64,000 nucleotides of DNA from contig NZ_FCOC02000013.1 of NCBI RefSeq assembly GCF_001544455.2, forward strand, positions 124,001 to 188,000. Reading direction: 5' to 3'. The notes under the pieces are model-generated. The model was not told the DNA's origin. It did no database searches and was given only the letters and a program-made list of their open reading frames with translations. The first letter of the stretch is position 1. Each line of letters opens with the position of its first letter. The position numbers and the translations under genes are program-made. Positions 15,534 to 23,904 of the stretch are shown piece after piece. The stretch is from Caballeronia sordidicola (GTDB lineage Bacteria > Pseudomonadota > Gammaproteobacteria > Burkholderiales > Burkholderiaceae).

Positions 15534-17957
15534 ATGTCAGGAACCCAACTCCTCCCGCAGGAACGCATTACTCTCCCGCTGCTCCCGCTGCGCGACGTAG
15601 TCGTTTTCCCGCATATGGTCATTCCGCTTTTTGTCGGACGACCCAAATCGATCAAGGCCCTCGAAGCTGCGATGGAAGGTGGCAAGCACATCATGCTTGT
15701 TGCCCAGAAAACCGCCGCGAAAGACGAGCCGACCGAAAAAGACATGTACGAAGTGGGATGCGTTGCAAACATCCTGCAAATGCTGAAGCTTCCAGACGGT
15801 ACCGTTAAGGTGCTTGTGGAAGGCTTGCAGCGCGCCAGAACGCTCACGATCGAAGAACAGGAAACGCAGTTTTCCTGCGACGTGATGCCGCTCGAACCCG
15901 ACCACGCCGACAGCGCCGAAACCGAAGCACTGCGCCGCGCGATCGTGTCGCAGTTCGATCAGTACGTGAAGCTCAACAAGAAGATTCCTCCCGAGATCCT
16001 GACGTCGCTGTCGGGTATCGACGAAGCGGGTCGTCTGGCCGATACCATCGCGGCGCACTTGCCGTTGAAGCTCGACCAGAAGCAGCACATTCTCGAAATG
16101 CTTCCGGTGGTCGAGCGCCTTGAACATCTGCTTGCGCAGCTCGAAGCCGAGATCGATATCCTGCAGGTTGAAAAGCGTATCCGTGGACGCGTGAAGCGTC
16201 AGATGGAGAAGAGCCAGCGCGAGTACTACCTGAACGAACAGGTCAAGGCGATCCAGAAGGAATTGGGCGAAGGCGAGGAAGGCGCGGATCTCGAGGAGCT
16301 CGAGAAGCGCATCACCAACGCGCGCATGCCGAAGGAAGCCAAGAAGAAGGCGGATGCGGAGCTGAAGAAGCTCAAGCTGATGTCGCCGATGTCGGCCGAA
16401 GCGACTGTGGTGCGCAACTACATCGACACGCTTATTGGTCTGCCGTGGCGCAAGAAGAGCAAGGTCAACAACGACCTCTCGAATGCGGAACGCGTACTCG
16501 ACGAAGATCACTTTGGCCTGGAGAAGGTCAAGGAACGGATCCTCGAGTATCTTGCGGTCCAGCAACGTGTAGAGAAGGTCAAGGCGCCTATCCTGTGTCT
16601 CGTCGGGCCTCCGGGCGTCGGCAAGACCTCGCTGGGCCAGTCGATCGCTCGTGCAACGAATCGCAAGTTCGTGCGCATGGCGCTTGGCGGCGTACACGAC
16701 GAGTCCGAGATTCGCGGTCACCGTCGCACGTATATTGGGTCGATGCCCGGCAAGATCCTGCAGAGCCTCGCGAAAGTCGGCGTGCGCAATCCGCTTTTCC
16801 TGCTCGATGAAGTCGACAAGATGGGCATGGATTTCCGCGGCGACCCGGCTTCCGCTTTGCTTGAAGTGCTCGATCCGGAACAGAACCATACGTTCGCCGA
16901 TCACTACATTGAAGTGGACTTCGACTTGTCGGACGTGATGTTCGTGGCGACCTCGAACTCGCTGAACATTCCGCCGCCATTGCTCGACCGGATGGAAGTG
17001 ATTCGCCTCTCGGGTTACACCGAAGACGAGAAGGTCAACATTGCGCAGAAGTACCTGTTGCCGAAGCAAACGCGCAATAACGGCCTGAAGCAGGGCGAGA
17101 TGGATCTGACGGAAGAAGCGATCCGCGACATCATTCGTTACTACACGCGTGAAGCCGGCGTTCGGTCGCTCGAACGCGAAATGTCGAAGATCTGCCGCAA
17201 GGTCGTGAAGATGCTTCTGCTGAAGAAGGCAGAAGGTGCGGTCAAGGTCGACGGCAGCAATCTGGACACGTTCCTCGGCGTGCGCAAGACCGACTTCGGT
17301 CTGGCCGCGAAGGAAAACCAGGTGGGCCAGGTAACGGGTCTCGCGTGGACGGAAGTGGGCGGCGATTTGCTGACCATCGAAGCCGCAGTGATGCCGGGTA
17401 AGGGCAATATCATCCGCACGGGTTCGCTTGGCGACGTGATGAAGGAATCGGTCGAGGCTGCACGCTCGGTGGTGCGTTCACGGTCGCGTCGTCTGGGTGT
17501 ATCGGACGAAGCGTTCGAGAAGAAGGATATACATATTCACGTGCCCGAAGGCGCGACGCCGAAGGACGGTCCGTCCGCGGGTATCGCGATGACAACGGCG
17601 CTGGTGTCGGTGCTGACGGGTATTCCGGTTCGCGCGGATGTTGCGATGACCGGTGAAATCACGCTGCGTGGCGAAGTGTTGCCTATCGGCGGATTGAAGG
17701 AGAAGCTGCTGGCAGCGCATCGCGGTGGCATCAAGCTCGTGCTGATCCCGGAAGAAAACACGAAGGATCTGGCCGAGATTCCGGATAACGTGAAGAACGC
17801 GATCGAAATCGTTCCGGTTCGCTGGATCGACAAGGTGCTCGAGCTTGCGCTCGAACGTGTTCCCGCTGCTTTGCCGGATGAAGAAGCGAAGCCCGCAACG
17901 CCTGCCGTCGCTGAAAAGAAGGACACGCCCGCTGCAGGCGACTTCGTGAAGCATTGA
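15534..17957 (+). CDS. lon: ATP-dependent protease Lon
   Basis: An ~807-residue homohexameric protease that removes damaged and regulatory proteins. The N-terminal LON domain (about 1-200, ITLPLLPLRDVVVFPHMV) is followed by a coiled region, then the AAA+ domain with Walker A GPPGVGKTS near residue 360 and FLLDEVDKMG. The C-terminal peptidase domain has the catalytic Ser in KDGPSAGIAM and the dyad Lys downstream. GGGGA lies 7 nt before the ATG at 15534 (MSGTQ). An ATG at 15528 is too close to that site. A low-confidence sigma-32-like pair (CTTGCAA, CCTTATTT) lies upstream near 15473-15500. The tail is rich in Ala, Glu and Lys. Confidence 0.97.
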   Translation: MSGTQLLPQERITLPLLPLRDVVVFPHMVIPLFVGRPKSIKALEAAMEGGKHIMLVAQKTAAKDEPTEKDMYEVGCVANILQMLKLPDGTVKVLVEGLQRARTLTIEEQETQFSCDVMPLEPDHADSAETEALRRAIVSQFDQYVKLNKKIPPEILTSLSGIDEAGRLADTIAAHLPLKLDQKQHILEMLPVVERLEHLLAQLEAEIDILQVEKRIRGRVKRQMEKSQREYYLNEQVKAIQKELGEGEEGADLEELEKRITNARMPKEAKKKADAELKKLKLMSPMSAEATVVRNYIDTLIGLPWRKKSKVNNDLSNAERVLDEDHFGLEKVKERILEYLAVQQRVEKVKAPILCLVGPPGVGKTSLGQSIARATNRKFVRMALGGVHDESEIRGHRRTYIGSMPGKILQSLAKVGVRNPLFLLDEVDKMGMDFRGDPASALLEVLDPEQNHTFADHYIEVDFDLSDVMFVATSNSLNIPPPLLDRMEVIRLSGYTEDEKVNIAQKYLLPKQTRNNGLKQGEMDLTEEAIRDIIRYYTREAGVRSLEREMSKICRKVVKMLLLKKAEGAVKVDGSNLDTFLGVRKTDFGLAAKENQVGQVTGLAWTEVGGDLLTIEAAVMPGKGNIIRTGSLGDVMKESVEAARSVVRSRSRRLGVSDEAFEKKDIHIHVPEGATPKDGPSAGIAMTTALVSVLTGIPVRADVAMTGEITLRGEVLPIGGLKEKLLAAHRGGIKLVLIPEENTKDLAEIPDNVKNAIEIVPVRWIDKVLELALERVPAALPDEEAKPATPAVAEKKDTPAAGDFVKH

Positions 17958-18030
17958 TCGGCGTCGATGTTTGGCCGAAAGTTTGACCGAAGCGCGGATT
18001 GAACTGTCGCGCGGATGTCGAGAAAGTCTG

Positions 18031-18061
18031 AAACCCGCGGGGTGTTCCCCGCGGGTTTTTT
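18031..18061 (+). terminator. Rho-independent terminator after lon
   Basis: AAACCCGCGGGG (18031-18042), a TGTT loop, then CCCCGCGGGTTT and further T residues form a perfect 12-bp stem, 73 bp past the lon stop. Confidence 0.92.
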
Positions 18062-18112
18062 ATTGCACGCCCGACGCGAGCGAATGGTGCGTGGAATCAG
18101 GCTCAATCCCGG

Positions 18113-18141
18113 TTGACACACGTGTTTCGGCTACTTCTAAT
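18113..18141 (+). promoter_or_regulatory. Sigma-70 promoter of hupB
   Basis: A consensus -35 TTGACA (18113-18118) and a -10 TCTAAT (18136-18141) are separated by 17 bp. This is one of the strongest promoters in the window, as fits an abundant nucleoid protein. Confidence 0.75.
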
Positions 18142-18228
18142 GACCGCCGCATAGTTGGCTTAAGGCCTGTGCTCAAGGCAGTTCGCTCCTTGCATTGCCC
18201 AACCACAAACCATTATCGGGGGATCACA

Positions 18229-18501
18229 ATGAACAAGACGGAATTGATCGACCATATCGCGCAGCAGGCGGATATATCAAAAGCAGCGGCGGGACGAGCG
18301 CTGGAAGCCGTGATCGGCGGCGTGAAGACGACGCTGGAAAAAGGCGGTTCGGTCACGCTGGTTGGGTTTGGAACATTCGCGGTCGGCAAGCGCACGGCGC
18401 GCACGGGCCGCAATCCTCGCACGGGCGACGCCATCAAGATCAAGGCCGCAAAAGTCCCTAAATTTCGCCCTGGCAAAGCGCTGAAAGATGCGCTAAACTA
18501 G
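18229..18501 (+). CDS. hupB: DNA-binding protein HU-beta
   Basis: A 90-residue nucleoid protein that binds and bends DNA as a dimer. The full HU fold is present: MNKTELIDHIAQQADISKAA, then the core GGSVTLVGFGTFAVGKR and the DNA-binding arm TGRNPRTGDAIKIKAAKVPKF. It lacks the long Lys/Ala-rich C-terminal tail seen in some betaproteobacterial HU variants. The ATG at 18229 follows GGGGAT. An upstream open frame is not used, since the consensus promoter lies inside it. It is the last gene of the tig-lon block and is followed by tRNA-Val. Confidence 0.97.
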   Translation: MNKTELIDHIAQQADISKAAAGRALEAVIGGVKTTLEKGGSVTLVGFGTFAVGKRTARTGRNPRTGDAIKIKAAKVPKFRPGKALKDALN

Positions 18502-18533
18502 CGGACTCGCTGGGTACGGAACGGTTTGGGTAA

Positions 18534-18562
18534 TTGTAACCAAGTTTCCAATCCAGTAGAAA
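18534..18562 (+). promoter_or_regulatory. Candidate promoter of tRNA-Val
   Basis: TTGTAA (18534-18539) and TAGAAA (18557-18562) with a 17-bp spacer lie 30 bp upstream of the mature tRNA 5' end. Confidence 0.4.
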
Positions 18563-18592
18563 CGCACAAGTTGTTGCGGAATTTGCAAGGCG

Positions 18593-18668
18593 GGGTGCTT
18601 AGCTCAGTTGGTAGAGCGGCGCCCTTACAAGGCGTAGGTCGGGAGTTCGAGCCTCTCAGCACCCACCA
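18593..18668 (+). tRNA. tRNA-Val (TAC anticodon)
   Basis: A 76-nt tRNA starting GGGTGCTTAGCTCAGTTGG and ending AGCACCCACCA with encoded CCA. The anticodon stem is GCGCC/GGCGT with loop CTTACAA, so the anticodon is TAC. The acceptor stem GGGTGCT/AGCACCC pairs fully. Confidence 0.96.
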
Positions 18669-18704
18669 CCGTTTTGCAGACTCGGCGTTATGAACGTGCT
18701 CTGG

Positions 18705-18738
18705 AAACCCACACGGCTTTTGGCTCTGTGGGTTTTTT
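18705..18738 (+). terminator. Rho-independent terminator after tRNA-Val
   Basis: AAACCCACA (18705-18713) pairs with TGTGGGTTT (18727-18735) and T residues continue. It lies between the tRNA and the 3' end of the convergent regulator gene. Confidence 0.85.
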
Positions 18739-18764
18739 GTTGTCCCGTGATTTCTCCGCGGTTT

Positions 18765-20189
18765 TCAGCATGCGGTACGACGGCCGCTCTCGGCGAGATC
18801 AAAAAACCGTGAGTTCGGGAGCAGGTCCGGTTCGACATCATCGGTATCGACGGATGGCGTCCTGAGCCCATGCGCGGTCAATAGCCTGTACAGCGTCACG
18901 CGCGATATCTCCAGTTCTCGCGCGGTATCGTTGAGCCTTCCACGATGCCGAAGCAAGGCGAGTTCGATCGCATGGCGTTCCGCCGCGTGGCGGGCCTGCG
19001 CGAGCGAGACTGGCGCGACTTCCACATAGTCGGCGAGTTCAAGGTCGCGGGCGGTGATCTGCCGCCCCTCGGACATCACGATTGCGCGCCGCACGCGGTT
19101 GATCAGCTCGCGCACATTACCGGGCCAGCCGTAGTGATAGATTGCGGCGGTCGCATCGGGCGAAAAACCGCGCAGGCGCCGCGTCCCATCTTTTCGGTAT
19201 CGATCGAGCATATGCTTGGCGAGTAGCTCGATGTCCGTACCTCGCGCACGCAACGGCGGTTCATCGATTTGCAGCACGCACAGCCGATGATACAAATCAG
19301 CGCGAAAACGGCCTTCCATCATTGCGCGTTCCATATCGACGTGAGTTGCCGAAATGATGCGTACGTCGACCGCCGTGGATGCGTGGCCGCCAAGGCGCTC
19401 TATCTTGCGTTCCTGCAGGAAACGCAGCAGGCTCGCCTGGCTTTCGAGCGGCAAATCGCCGATTTCATCGAGGAACAGCGTGCCGCCGTCAGCCGCCTCG
19501 ACACGCCCGATCTTTCGCTGGTTCGCGCCGGTGAACGCGCCGCGCTCGTAGCCGAACAACTCGGATTGAAGCAGATGCGGCGGAACGGCACCGCAATTGA
19601 TCGCAACGAACGGCTGGTCGCGCCGCGCCGAGCGCTCGTGAATGGCGACGGCAGTCAGCTCCTTGCCGGTGCCCGATTCGCCGGAGATGAATACGGCGGC
19701 GTCGGTCATGGCGACTTTGCGGATTGAGCGGTACAGCGTGCGCATCGGTTCGCACGATCCGATCATCTGGCCTTCGGCATCCTCGCCGAGCGGATCGTTC
19801 GAAGCTGTGTCGTGCAATGACGCCATGCCATACGCGTGTCCGACGACGTCGATGATGCGCTGGTTCGGAACGGGCAGGGTGATGTAGTCGAAGCAGTAGT
19901 CGCGGATCAGCCGGCGCACGGCTTCGTCGTTGGTTTGTCCCGGCGTGACGGTGGCGACCCAGCCTGCCGCGGTTTTATCAAGCAGTTCTTCAATGGCAGA
20001 GAAATCCCGAGGCAATTCGCAGGTCGACAGATCGAGCAGTCCGCCCAGCACCGCCTGATTTCCCGGTGCATGCTTGCGTGTGTGGGGAGGAAGCACGATG
20101 ACCTCCCAGTTGCGTCCCTCGAAATTAGACGTGAGCGACATCGACGCATCTCGACACACGTAGATCAGTTTGCGCGGTGTCGAATCCAT
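18765..20189 (-). CDS. Sigma-54-dependent transcriptional activator, VpsR-like
   Basis: A 474-residue enhancer-binding protein. Residues 1-130 form a receiver-like domain resembling VpsR and not matching a normal response regulator. The AAA+ domain follows (about 140-375), with Walker A GESGTGKE, the sigma-54 contact loop GAFTGAN, Walker B GGTLFLDEIGD and GWPGNVREL. A Fis-type helix-turn-helix ends the protein (LNDTARELEISRVTLYRLL). It should activate sigma-54 promoters. VpsR-family proteins control exopolysaccharide and biofilm genes and respond to c-di-GMP, and related regulators exist in Burkholderia. No exopolysaccharide gene or partner histidine kinase lies nearby, so its targets are elsewhere. 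Confidence 0.9.
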   Translation of the reverse strand: MDSTPRKLIYVCRDASMSLTSNFEGRNWEVIVLPPHTRKHAPGNQAVLGGLLDLSTCELPRDFSAIEELLDKTAAGWVATVTPGQTNDEAVRRLIRDYCFDYITLPVPNQRIIDVVGHAYGMASLHDTASNDPLGEDAEGQMIGSCEPMRTLYRSIRKVAMTDAAVFISGESGTGKELTAVAIHERSARRDQPFVAINCGAVPPHLLQSELFGYERGAFTGANQRKIGRVEAADGGTLFLDEIGDLPLESQASLLRFLQERKIERLGGHASTAVDVRIISATHVDMERAMMEGRFRADLYHRLCVLQIDEPPLRARGTDIELLAKHMLDRYRKDGTRRLRGFSPDATAAIYHYGWPGNVRELINRVRRAIVMSEGRQITARDLELADYVEVAPVSLAQARHAAERHAIELALLRHRGRLNDTARELEISRVTLYRLLTAHGLRTPSVDTDDVEPDLLPNSRFFDLAESGRRTAC

Positions 20190-20788
20190 ACATGCCTCGG
20201 CTAATGCTGCGTTTGGACGGGTCCGGCCGCACTAGTAAAGGGCCCGGCCACGGAATCAATTTCTAGATTATGCCGAGCAAAAACGAGACAGCGCACGCGC
20301 GTTTGAAGCCTCATGAAACATTTCAATCGGGGCGGCGTGGGCTATCGTCTTAGGTTAAGAAAAGCTTGCGCAGCATGGCCATACATCTCGGTAGTTAGTT
20401 CGTGAAGGAGTAACTGTTTGGCGCAATTGTGCGAGTGTTGGGTGCGGATGTGGCGGACATTAAATGCCTGCCTTATCTGGTGTGAAATCCCCGCGAGACC
20501 GATAGCTGCAAGCACGAACGAGCTTCGAGCAAGCGAAATCGAGACGAATTCAAGTTAACTGAAGACTGGCGCAAAGCGCCTAATTAGGGGCGGGACGATG
20601 GCGCATTATGCTGATGCGAATAAGCAACGGATTTGCGCTGGAACATCCGGCTAATTTGGCTGTAATCCGTATGTGCTATGGGACGCGAAAAAATGAGCCT
20701 TTAGATATCGCATGGCGACTGAAACGCACTGCCAAACGTTTGCGAGTTCTTAAACGAGCAAGTTCAAGGCGGCGGTTTTCTCAGCGCA
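20190..20788. other. Long intergenic region between the sigma-54 activator and the zinc-ribbon gene
   Basis: About 600 bp without a gene I can support. It is clearly less GC-rich than its surroundings. A plus-strand frame at 20608-20814 (68 codons, Arg-rich) and a tiny frame starting at the ATG at 20598 behind GGGGCGGG have no recognisable homology or coding bias. A sequence resembling a sigma-54 site near 20418 has the wrong GG-to-GC spacing. The region must carry the promoter of the activator gene. Confidence 0.5.
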
Positions 20789-21739
20789 TTAAGGCTTGGA
20801 GTAGATGTCGTTGAGATTGGCAAACGACTGAGTATCGCGCCGGAACATGAGTCGTTCAGGGCGTCGGCGCGCAACAATCCGCGTGTCGGTGCGCCTTATC
20901 GCCGTGGGAGTCACTCCCGGCGACGGCGCGACGATCGCAGGGCCTCCAGGCACGCCAGTCTGCGCCACGGCACGCAGCAGCATGTCTCGCGCTTCGGAAT
21001 CCGACACGTCGCTCGCCAGAGCGTCGCCGGCGGCTCGCAGCACACATGGGTTATCGCCGGCTTTTTCGCATGCGCGTGCAAGTCCTATGGCGGCGTCCAG
21101 CGCGAGTTCGCGCTGAATCAATTCGTTCGTGATCTGACGTACGTCGTCTCGCTTGCTTTCGCTGGCCGGCAACATCGCAAGGCGTGTGCGGGCGTCGCCG
21201 AGTGCACCGCGCACCATTGAGAGCCGGGCCGCGTTGATGGTGCCCGCGATATCGAGCGATGCGTTCTTTGCGTAGAGAGGCGCATCGATCCGCGCGTCGG
21301 GCGCCAGCCGCGGAATGCTGTTCTGCGCAATCGGCTCGGTACCCGGCTCCGAACCCTCGTGCTCTGTTGCTGAGCCGAAAGCCAGATACACCCCGCCGGC
21401 CAGCAGTGCAACGAGGGCAACGCCAATCACCGTGTTTCTGAGCTTTCGGTCGGGTTTTCTTTCGACGGCGAGCGCTTCAGCGCGTTCGTAGGGTTCTGCT
21501 TCTTCGAGACTCGGGCACGCCGAATCCGGCGAAGTTCGCGAGTGCATCAGACTCTCCCGGAGCGTTCGCTTGCTGGCCGTATCCATGATGGCTTTGCCAG
21601 CCCCGCTCATTTCGGGCATGCACGGTTCACCTGCTGCGTCGCCAGCGGCGATCGTGTGGCAACGGCTGCAGGCAGCATGAGGCGAAGAGAGCACATTACC
21701 GCACGTAAGGCAGTAATCGGTCGGATCTGTATTGGGCAC
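20789..21739 (-). CDS. Membrane-anchored zinc-ribbon protein, unknown function
   Basis: A 316-residue protein I do not recognise. The N-terminus is a zinc ribbon (Cys10, Cys13, Cys24, Cys27: YCLTCGN and CSRCHT). One transmembrane helix follows at about 102-122 (NTVIGVALVALLAGGVYLAF), then a ~190-residue domain rich in Ala, Arg and Asp, with predicted helices around residues 160-260 and a basic C-terminus. The topology suggests a cytoplasmic zinc ribbon and a periplasmic helical part. It starts with GTG at 21739 and has no clear ribosome-binding site. Keeping this start is justified because the zinc ribbon would otherwise be lost. It stands alone between two long intergenic regions. Confidence 0.7.
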   Translation of the reverse strand: MPNTDPTDYCLTCGNVLSSPHAACSRCHTIAAGDAAGEPCMPEMSGAGKAIMDTASKRTLRESLMHSRTSPDSACPSLEEAEPYERAEALAVERKPDRKLRNTVIGVALVALLAGGVYLAFGSATEHEGSEPGTEPIAQNSIPRLAPDARIDAPLYAKNASLDIAGTINAARLSMVRGALGDARTRLAMLPASESKRDDVRQITNELIQRELALDAAIGLARACEKAGDNPCVLRAAGDALASDVSDSEARDMLLRAVAQTGVPGGPAIVAPSPGVTPTAIRRTDTRIVARRRPERLMFRRDTQSFANLNDIYSKP

Positions 21740-22111
21740 GGTCAGGTCGCATCAAAAGGCAAAAGCAAAATCGCTCGAAAGAGATATTAACGGTTCGGAG
21801 CGGCGAGGGTGTTCGCCACAAGCATGATCGATGCCGACCTGCAGGTAGACGCGCACACCTTTTCCCATGCTGGCGCTGGCCGAAATGCCACCGGCCGAGC
21901 CAAGCGCATGACTGTAGAAAATAACCCGGTTTTGCAATTTCGGCAGGAACAGAAGCGCGGCGAACCATTGAAGCATCGGGGAAAAAACGGCTTCAGGCAA
22001 CTTAACGTTCGGACACACACACACGTGGGTAAAATCAACAAAATGTTGACGTTAATAATATATTGTTGAATTATCGGATTTCATGCTTTGTTCACTTGCC
22101 ACCAGGAAGAC
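21740..22111. other. Intergenic region upstream of the RidA gene
   Basis: 372 bp between divergent genes. The left 270 bp show no credible gene on either strand. The right 80 bp are strongly AT-rich and hold the ridA promoter and an inverted repeat (22036-22074). Confidence 0.5.
22036..22074 (+). promoter_or_regulatory. Promoter and candidate operator of the RidA gene
   Basis: TTGACG (22046-22051) and AATTAT (22069-22074) are separated by 17 bp. Overlapping the -35 is an inverted repeat CAACA-N3-TGTTG (22036-22048), and a second TGTTG-like half site (TTGTTG, 22063-22068) abuts the -10. Binding by the neighbouring YheO-like regulator is inference. Confidence 0.5.
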
Positions 22112-22591
22112 ATGACCATTCACCGAAGACTGAAAGAACTGGATCTGGATTTGCCCCCGGCCCCGAAGCCTGCGGCATCGTATGTGACCGTGGTCGAGGC
22201 GTCGCACCTGATCTTTGTTTCCGGGCAGGGCCCGCTGGTTGGGGCTGACCCCGTGTGTACGGGACGCATCGGCGAAACGCTTACGCTGGAAGACGGATAT
22301 CGCGCAGCACGCTTGTCCGCCATGAACGCGCTGGCGGCGCTGGATGCCGAGATCGGTCTTGATCGCGTGATGCGGATCGTGAAGCTGACCGGATGGGTCA
22401 GCAGCGCTCCCGATTTCTATTTCCAGCATCGCGTGGTGGATGGCGCGTCCGACCTGCTGATCGCGCTCTTCGGAGAAAACGGCTTGCACACCCGATGCGC
22501 GCTGGGCGTGCATGTACTGCCATTTAACATACCGGTCGAAATCGAGCTGGTGGCGGCACTGAAACCCGAGACCGCGGGCGAGGAAAGCTAG
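22112..22591 (+). CDS. RidA (YjgF/YER057c/UK114) family protein
   Basis: A 159-residue member of the RidA superfamily, trimeric enamine/imine deaminases that clear reactive intermediates of amino-acid metabolism. Typical parts are VEASHLIFVSGQGPL, GRIGETLTLEDGYRAARLSAMNALAAL, and VHVLPFNIPVEIELVAAL at the C-terminus. The catalytic Arg found in true RidA (in the ...CTR... region) may correspond to the Arg in HTRCALGVHV, so deaminase activity is plausible but unproven. AGGAAG precedes the ATG at 22112. The gene is convergent with, and overlaps by 4 bp, a YheO-like regulator gene. Confidence 0.87.
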   Translation: MTIHRRLKELDLDLPPAPKPAASYVTVVEASHLIFVSGQGPLVGADPVCTGRIGETLTLEDGYRAARLSAMNALAALDAEIGLDRVMRIVKLTGWVSSAPDFYFQHRVVDGASDLLIALFGENGLHTRCALGVHVLPFNIPVEIELVAALKPETAGEES

Positions 22592-23376
22592 GCTGGCTTC
22601 TTCGCTGATTTTTTTGTAGCAGTTTGCTTGGACGCGGCCGCGCGCAGATCGCTGCCTCGCGGCTGACCCAGTTCTTCAAGATAGTTGTAGATCGTAAAAC
22701 GAGTGACCGATAGCGCTTCTGCAACTCGCTCGACCGCGCCCTTGATCATGAAGACACCGCGCTTCGTGAGTTCGGACACGACCTTCAGCTTCTGACTTTT
22801 GTCCATGAGCGCAACCGGCACGCCTGCACGCTGGATCGCGTCGCTCACAATCTCTTCAATGAGTTCGTCGATAGTCTGACGATGATCCGCCTCTTTCACC
22901 TGCGGTTCGCTCGGCCGCGAGAGCATGCGTCCCAAGCTCGCATGCAGGACCTGATAGTCGGTGAGATCGGTGTTCGCACACACCGAAGCGACCGGCACGC
23001 CTTTCTTGTTGCGCAGCAGGACCGTCATGGAGAGCAGTTCGCGGCCATCCTTGGTGCGAGACTTGTAGCGTCCCACGGAAGTCGTGACGCCTTTCGATGG
23101 CGGCCGTGGATCTAGCAGCAGATCAAAGCCTTTGTCGTCCACAGGCGCTGCGATGATCGGGTCGCCGACCTGCCGTCCGGTCACGTGACCGTTGACGATT
23201 GCGAAAGTGGAATGCGCCGGATTGCGCATGTCGTGGAGAATCAATTCGGTGTTCGCGCTGATGACCGAACTCAGGCCGTCGAGCACGGACGCCAGGATTT
23301 CCAGGAGCTTCTGATCTTCGTCGGTTGTCGTGATTGTCTTCTCCGACAGCGTCAGGTCAGTCAGTTTCTGTTTCAA
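22588..23376 (-). CDS. YheO-like PAS/helix-turn-helix transcriptional regulator
   Basis: A 262-residue regulator. Residues 20-140 form a YheO-like PAS domain (ISANTELILHDMRN, VGRYKSRTKDGRELLSMTVLLRNKKG). Residues about 165-235 form the matching helix-turn-helix domain (RGVFMIKGAVERVAEALSVTRFTIYNYL). The C-terminus is an Ala/Lys-rich tail ending KKSAKKPA. Members include DguR, which senses D-glutamate in Pseudomonas and controls an amino-acid degradation gene beside a RidA protein. A similar role for the convergent RidA gene is therefore plausible. The stop codons of the two genes overlap by 4 bp. Confidence 0.88.
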   Translation of the reverse strand: MKQKLTDLTLSEKTITTTDEDQKLLEILASVLDGLSSVISANTELILHDMRNPAHSTFAIVNGHVTGRQVGDPIIAAPVDDKGFDLLLDPRPPSKGVTTSVGRYKSRTKDGRELLSMTVLLRNKKGVPVASVCANTDLTDYQVLHASLGRMLSRPSEPQVKEADHRQTIDELIEEIVSDAIQRAGVPVALMDKSQKLKVVSELTKRGVFMIKGAVERVAEALSVTRFTIYNYLEELGQPRGSDLRAAASKQTATKKSAKKPA

Positions 23377-23659
23377 GGAATCGCTCTCGCTAAGCTGGGT
23401 TTTCAGGGCGGCTCTGCGCCACTTTCTGTCAGTTTGAGTTTATCGGATTTGAGTTGGCGCACATCGACGCTCGCCATCCGCACGAGGCGCAAACGCTTCC
23501 TGTCATACCGATGAAAAATTTTTCGCATCGCCGGAATTTCGTTATATACTTCGTCCCCCGATTGATTGAAACGGTTGCAGGACAAGGCTGACAGAGGTGT
23601 TGTCCACGCTTTAACACTGACGCGTTCCGGTTCGAATCATTGCGGCAAGCAGCACAAAT

Positions 23660-23736
23660 GGAGTGGTAGTTCAGTTGGTTAGAATACCGGCCTGTCACGC
23701 CGGGGGTCGCGGGTTCGAGTCCCGTCCGCTCCGCCA
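23660..23736 (+). tRNA. tRNA-Asp (GTC anticodon)
   Basis: A 77-nt tRNA starting GGAGTGGTAGTTCAGTTGG and ending CGCTCCGCCA with encoded CCA. The anticodon stem CCGGC/GCCGG encloses CTGTCAC, giving anticodon GTC. The acceptor and T stems pair fully. Confidence 0.96.
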
Positions 23737-23787
23737 GCATCCCGTTTCAAGCAGTATCGAAGTTCCAGTGTCGAAGCAAAATTTCAG

Positions 23788-23817
23788 AGCCCGCCTGCAG
23801 TTCACAGCGGGCTTTTT
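23788..23817 (+). terminator. Rho-independent terminator after tRNA-Asp
   Basis: AGCCCGC (23788-23794) pairs with GCGGGCT (23807-23813), followed by a T-run. Confidence 0.82.
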
Positions 23818-23904
23818 GCTTTTCGGCACATCCGTTTATCGGGTGGGTTAACCACGAACGGTCATCCAGTATCATTAACAGACTCAGTCAATGATTCCAG
23901 CACG

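Noticed and set aside
20416..20435. Possible sigma-54 promoter (TTGGCGC...GTGCG)
   Set aside because: The GG to GC spacing is 9 rather than 10 bases and the -12 element is poor.
20608..20814. Small plus-strand frame in the long gap, 68 codons
   Set aside because: Arg/Lys-rich translation, no ribosome-binding site at the ATG, no codon bias like that of neighbours, and it overlaps the end of the zinc-ribbon gene on the other strand.
18593..23736. tRNA-Val to tRNA-Asp interval as an integrated element with attachment sites
   Set aside because: No integrase gene and no repeated tRNA 3' end are present; the genes look chromosomal.
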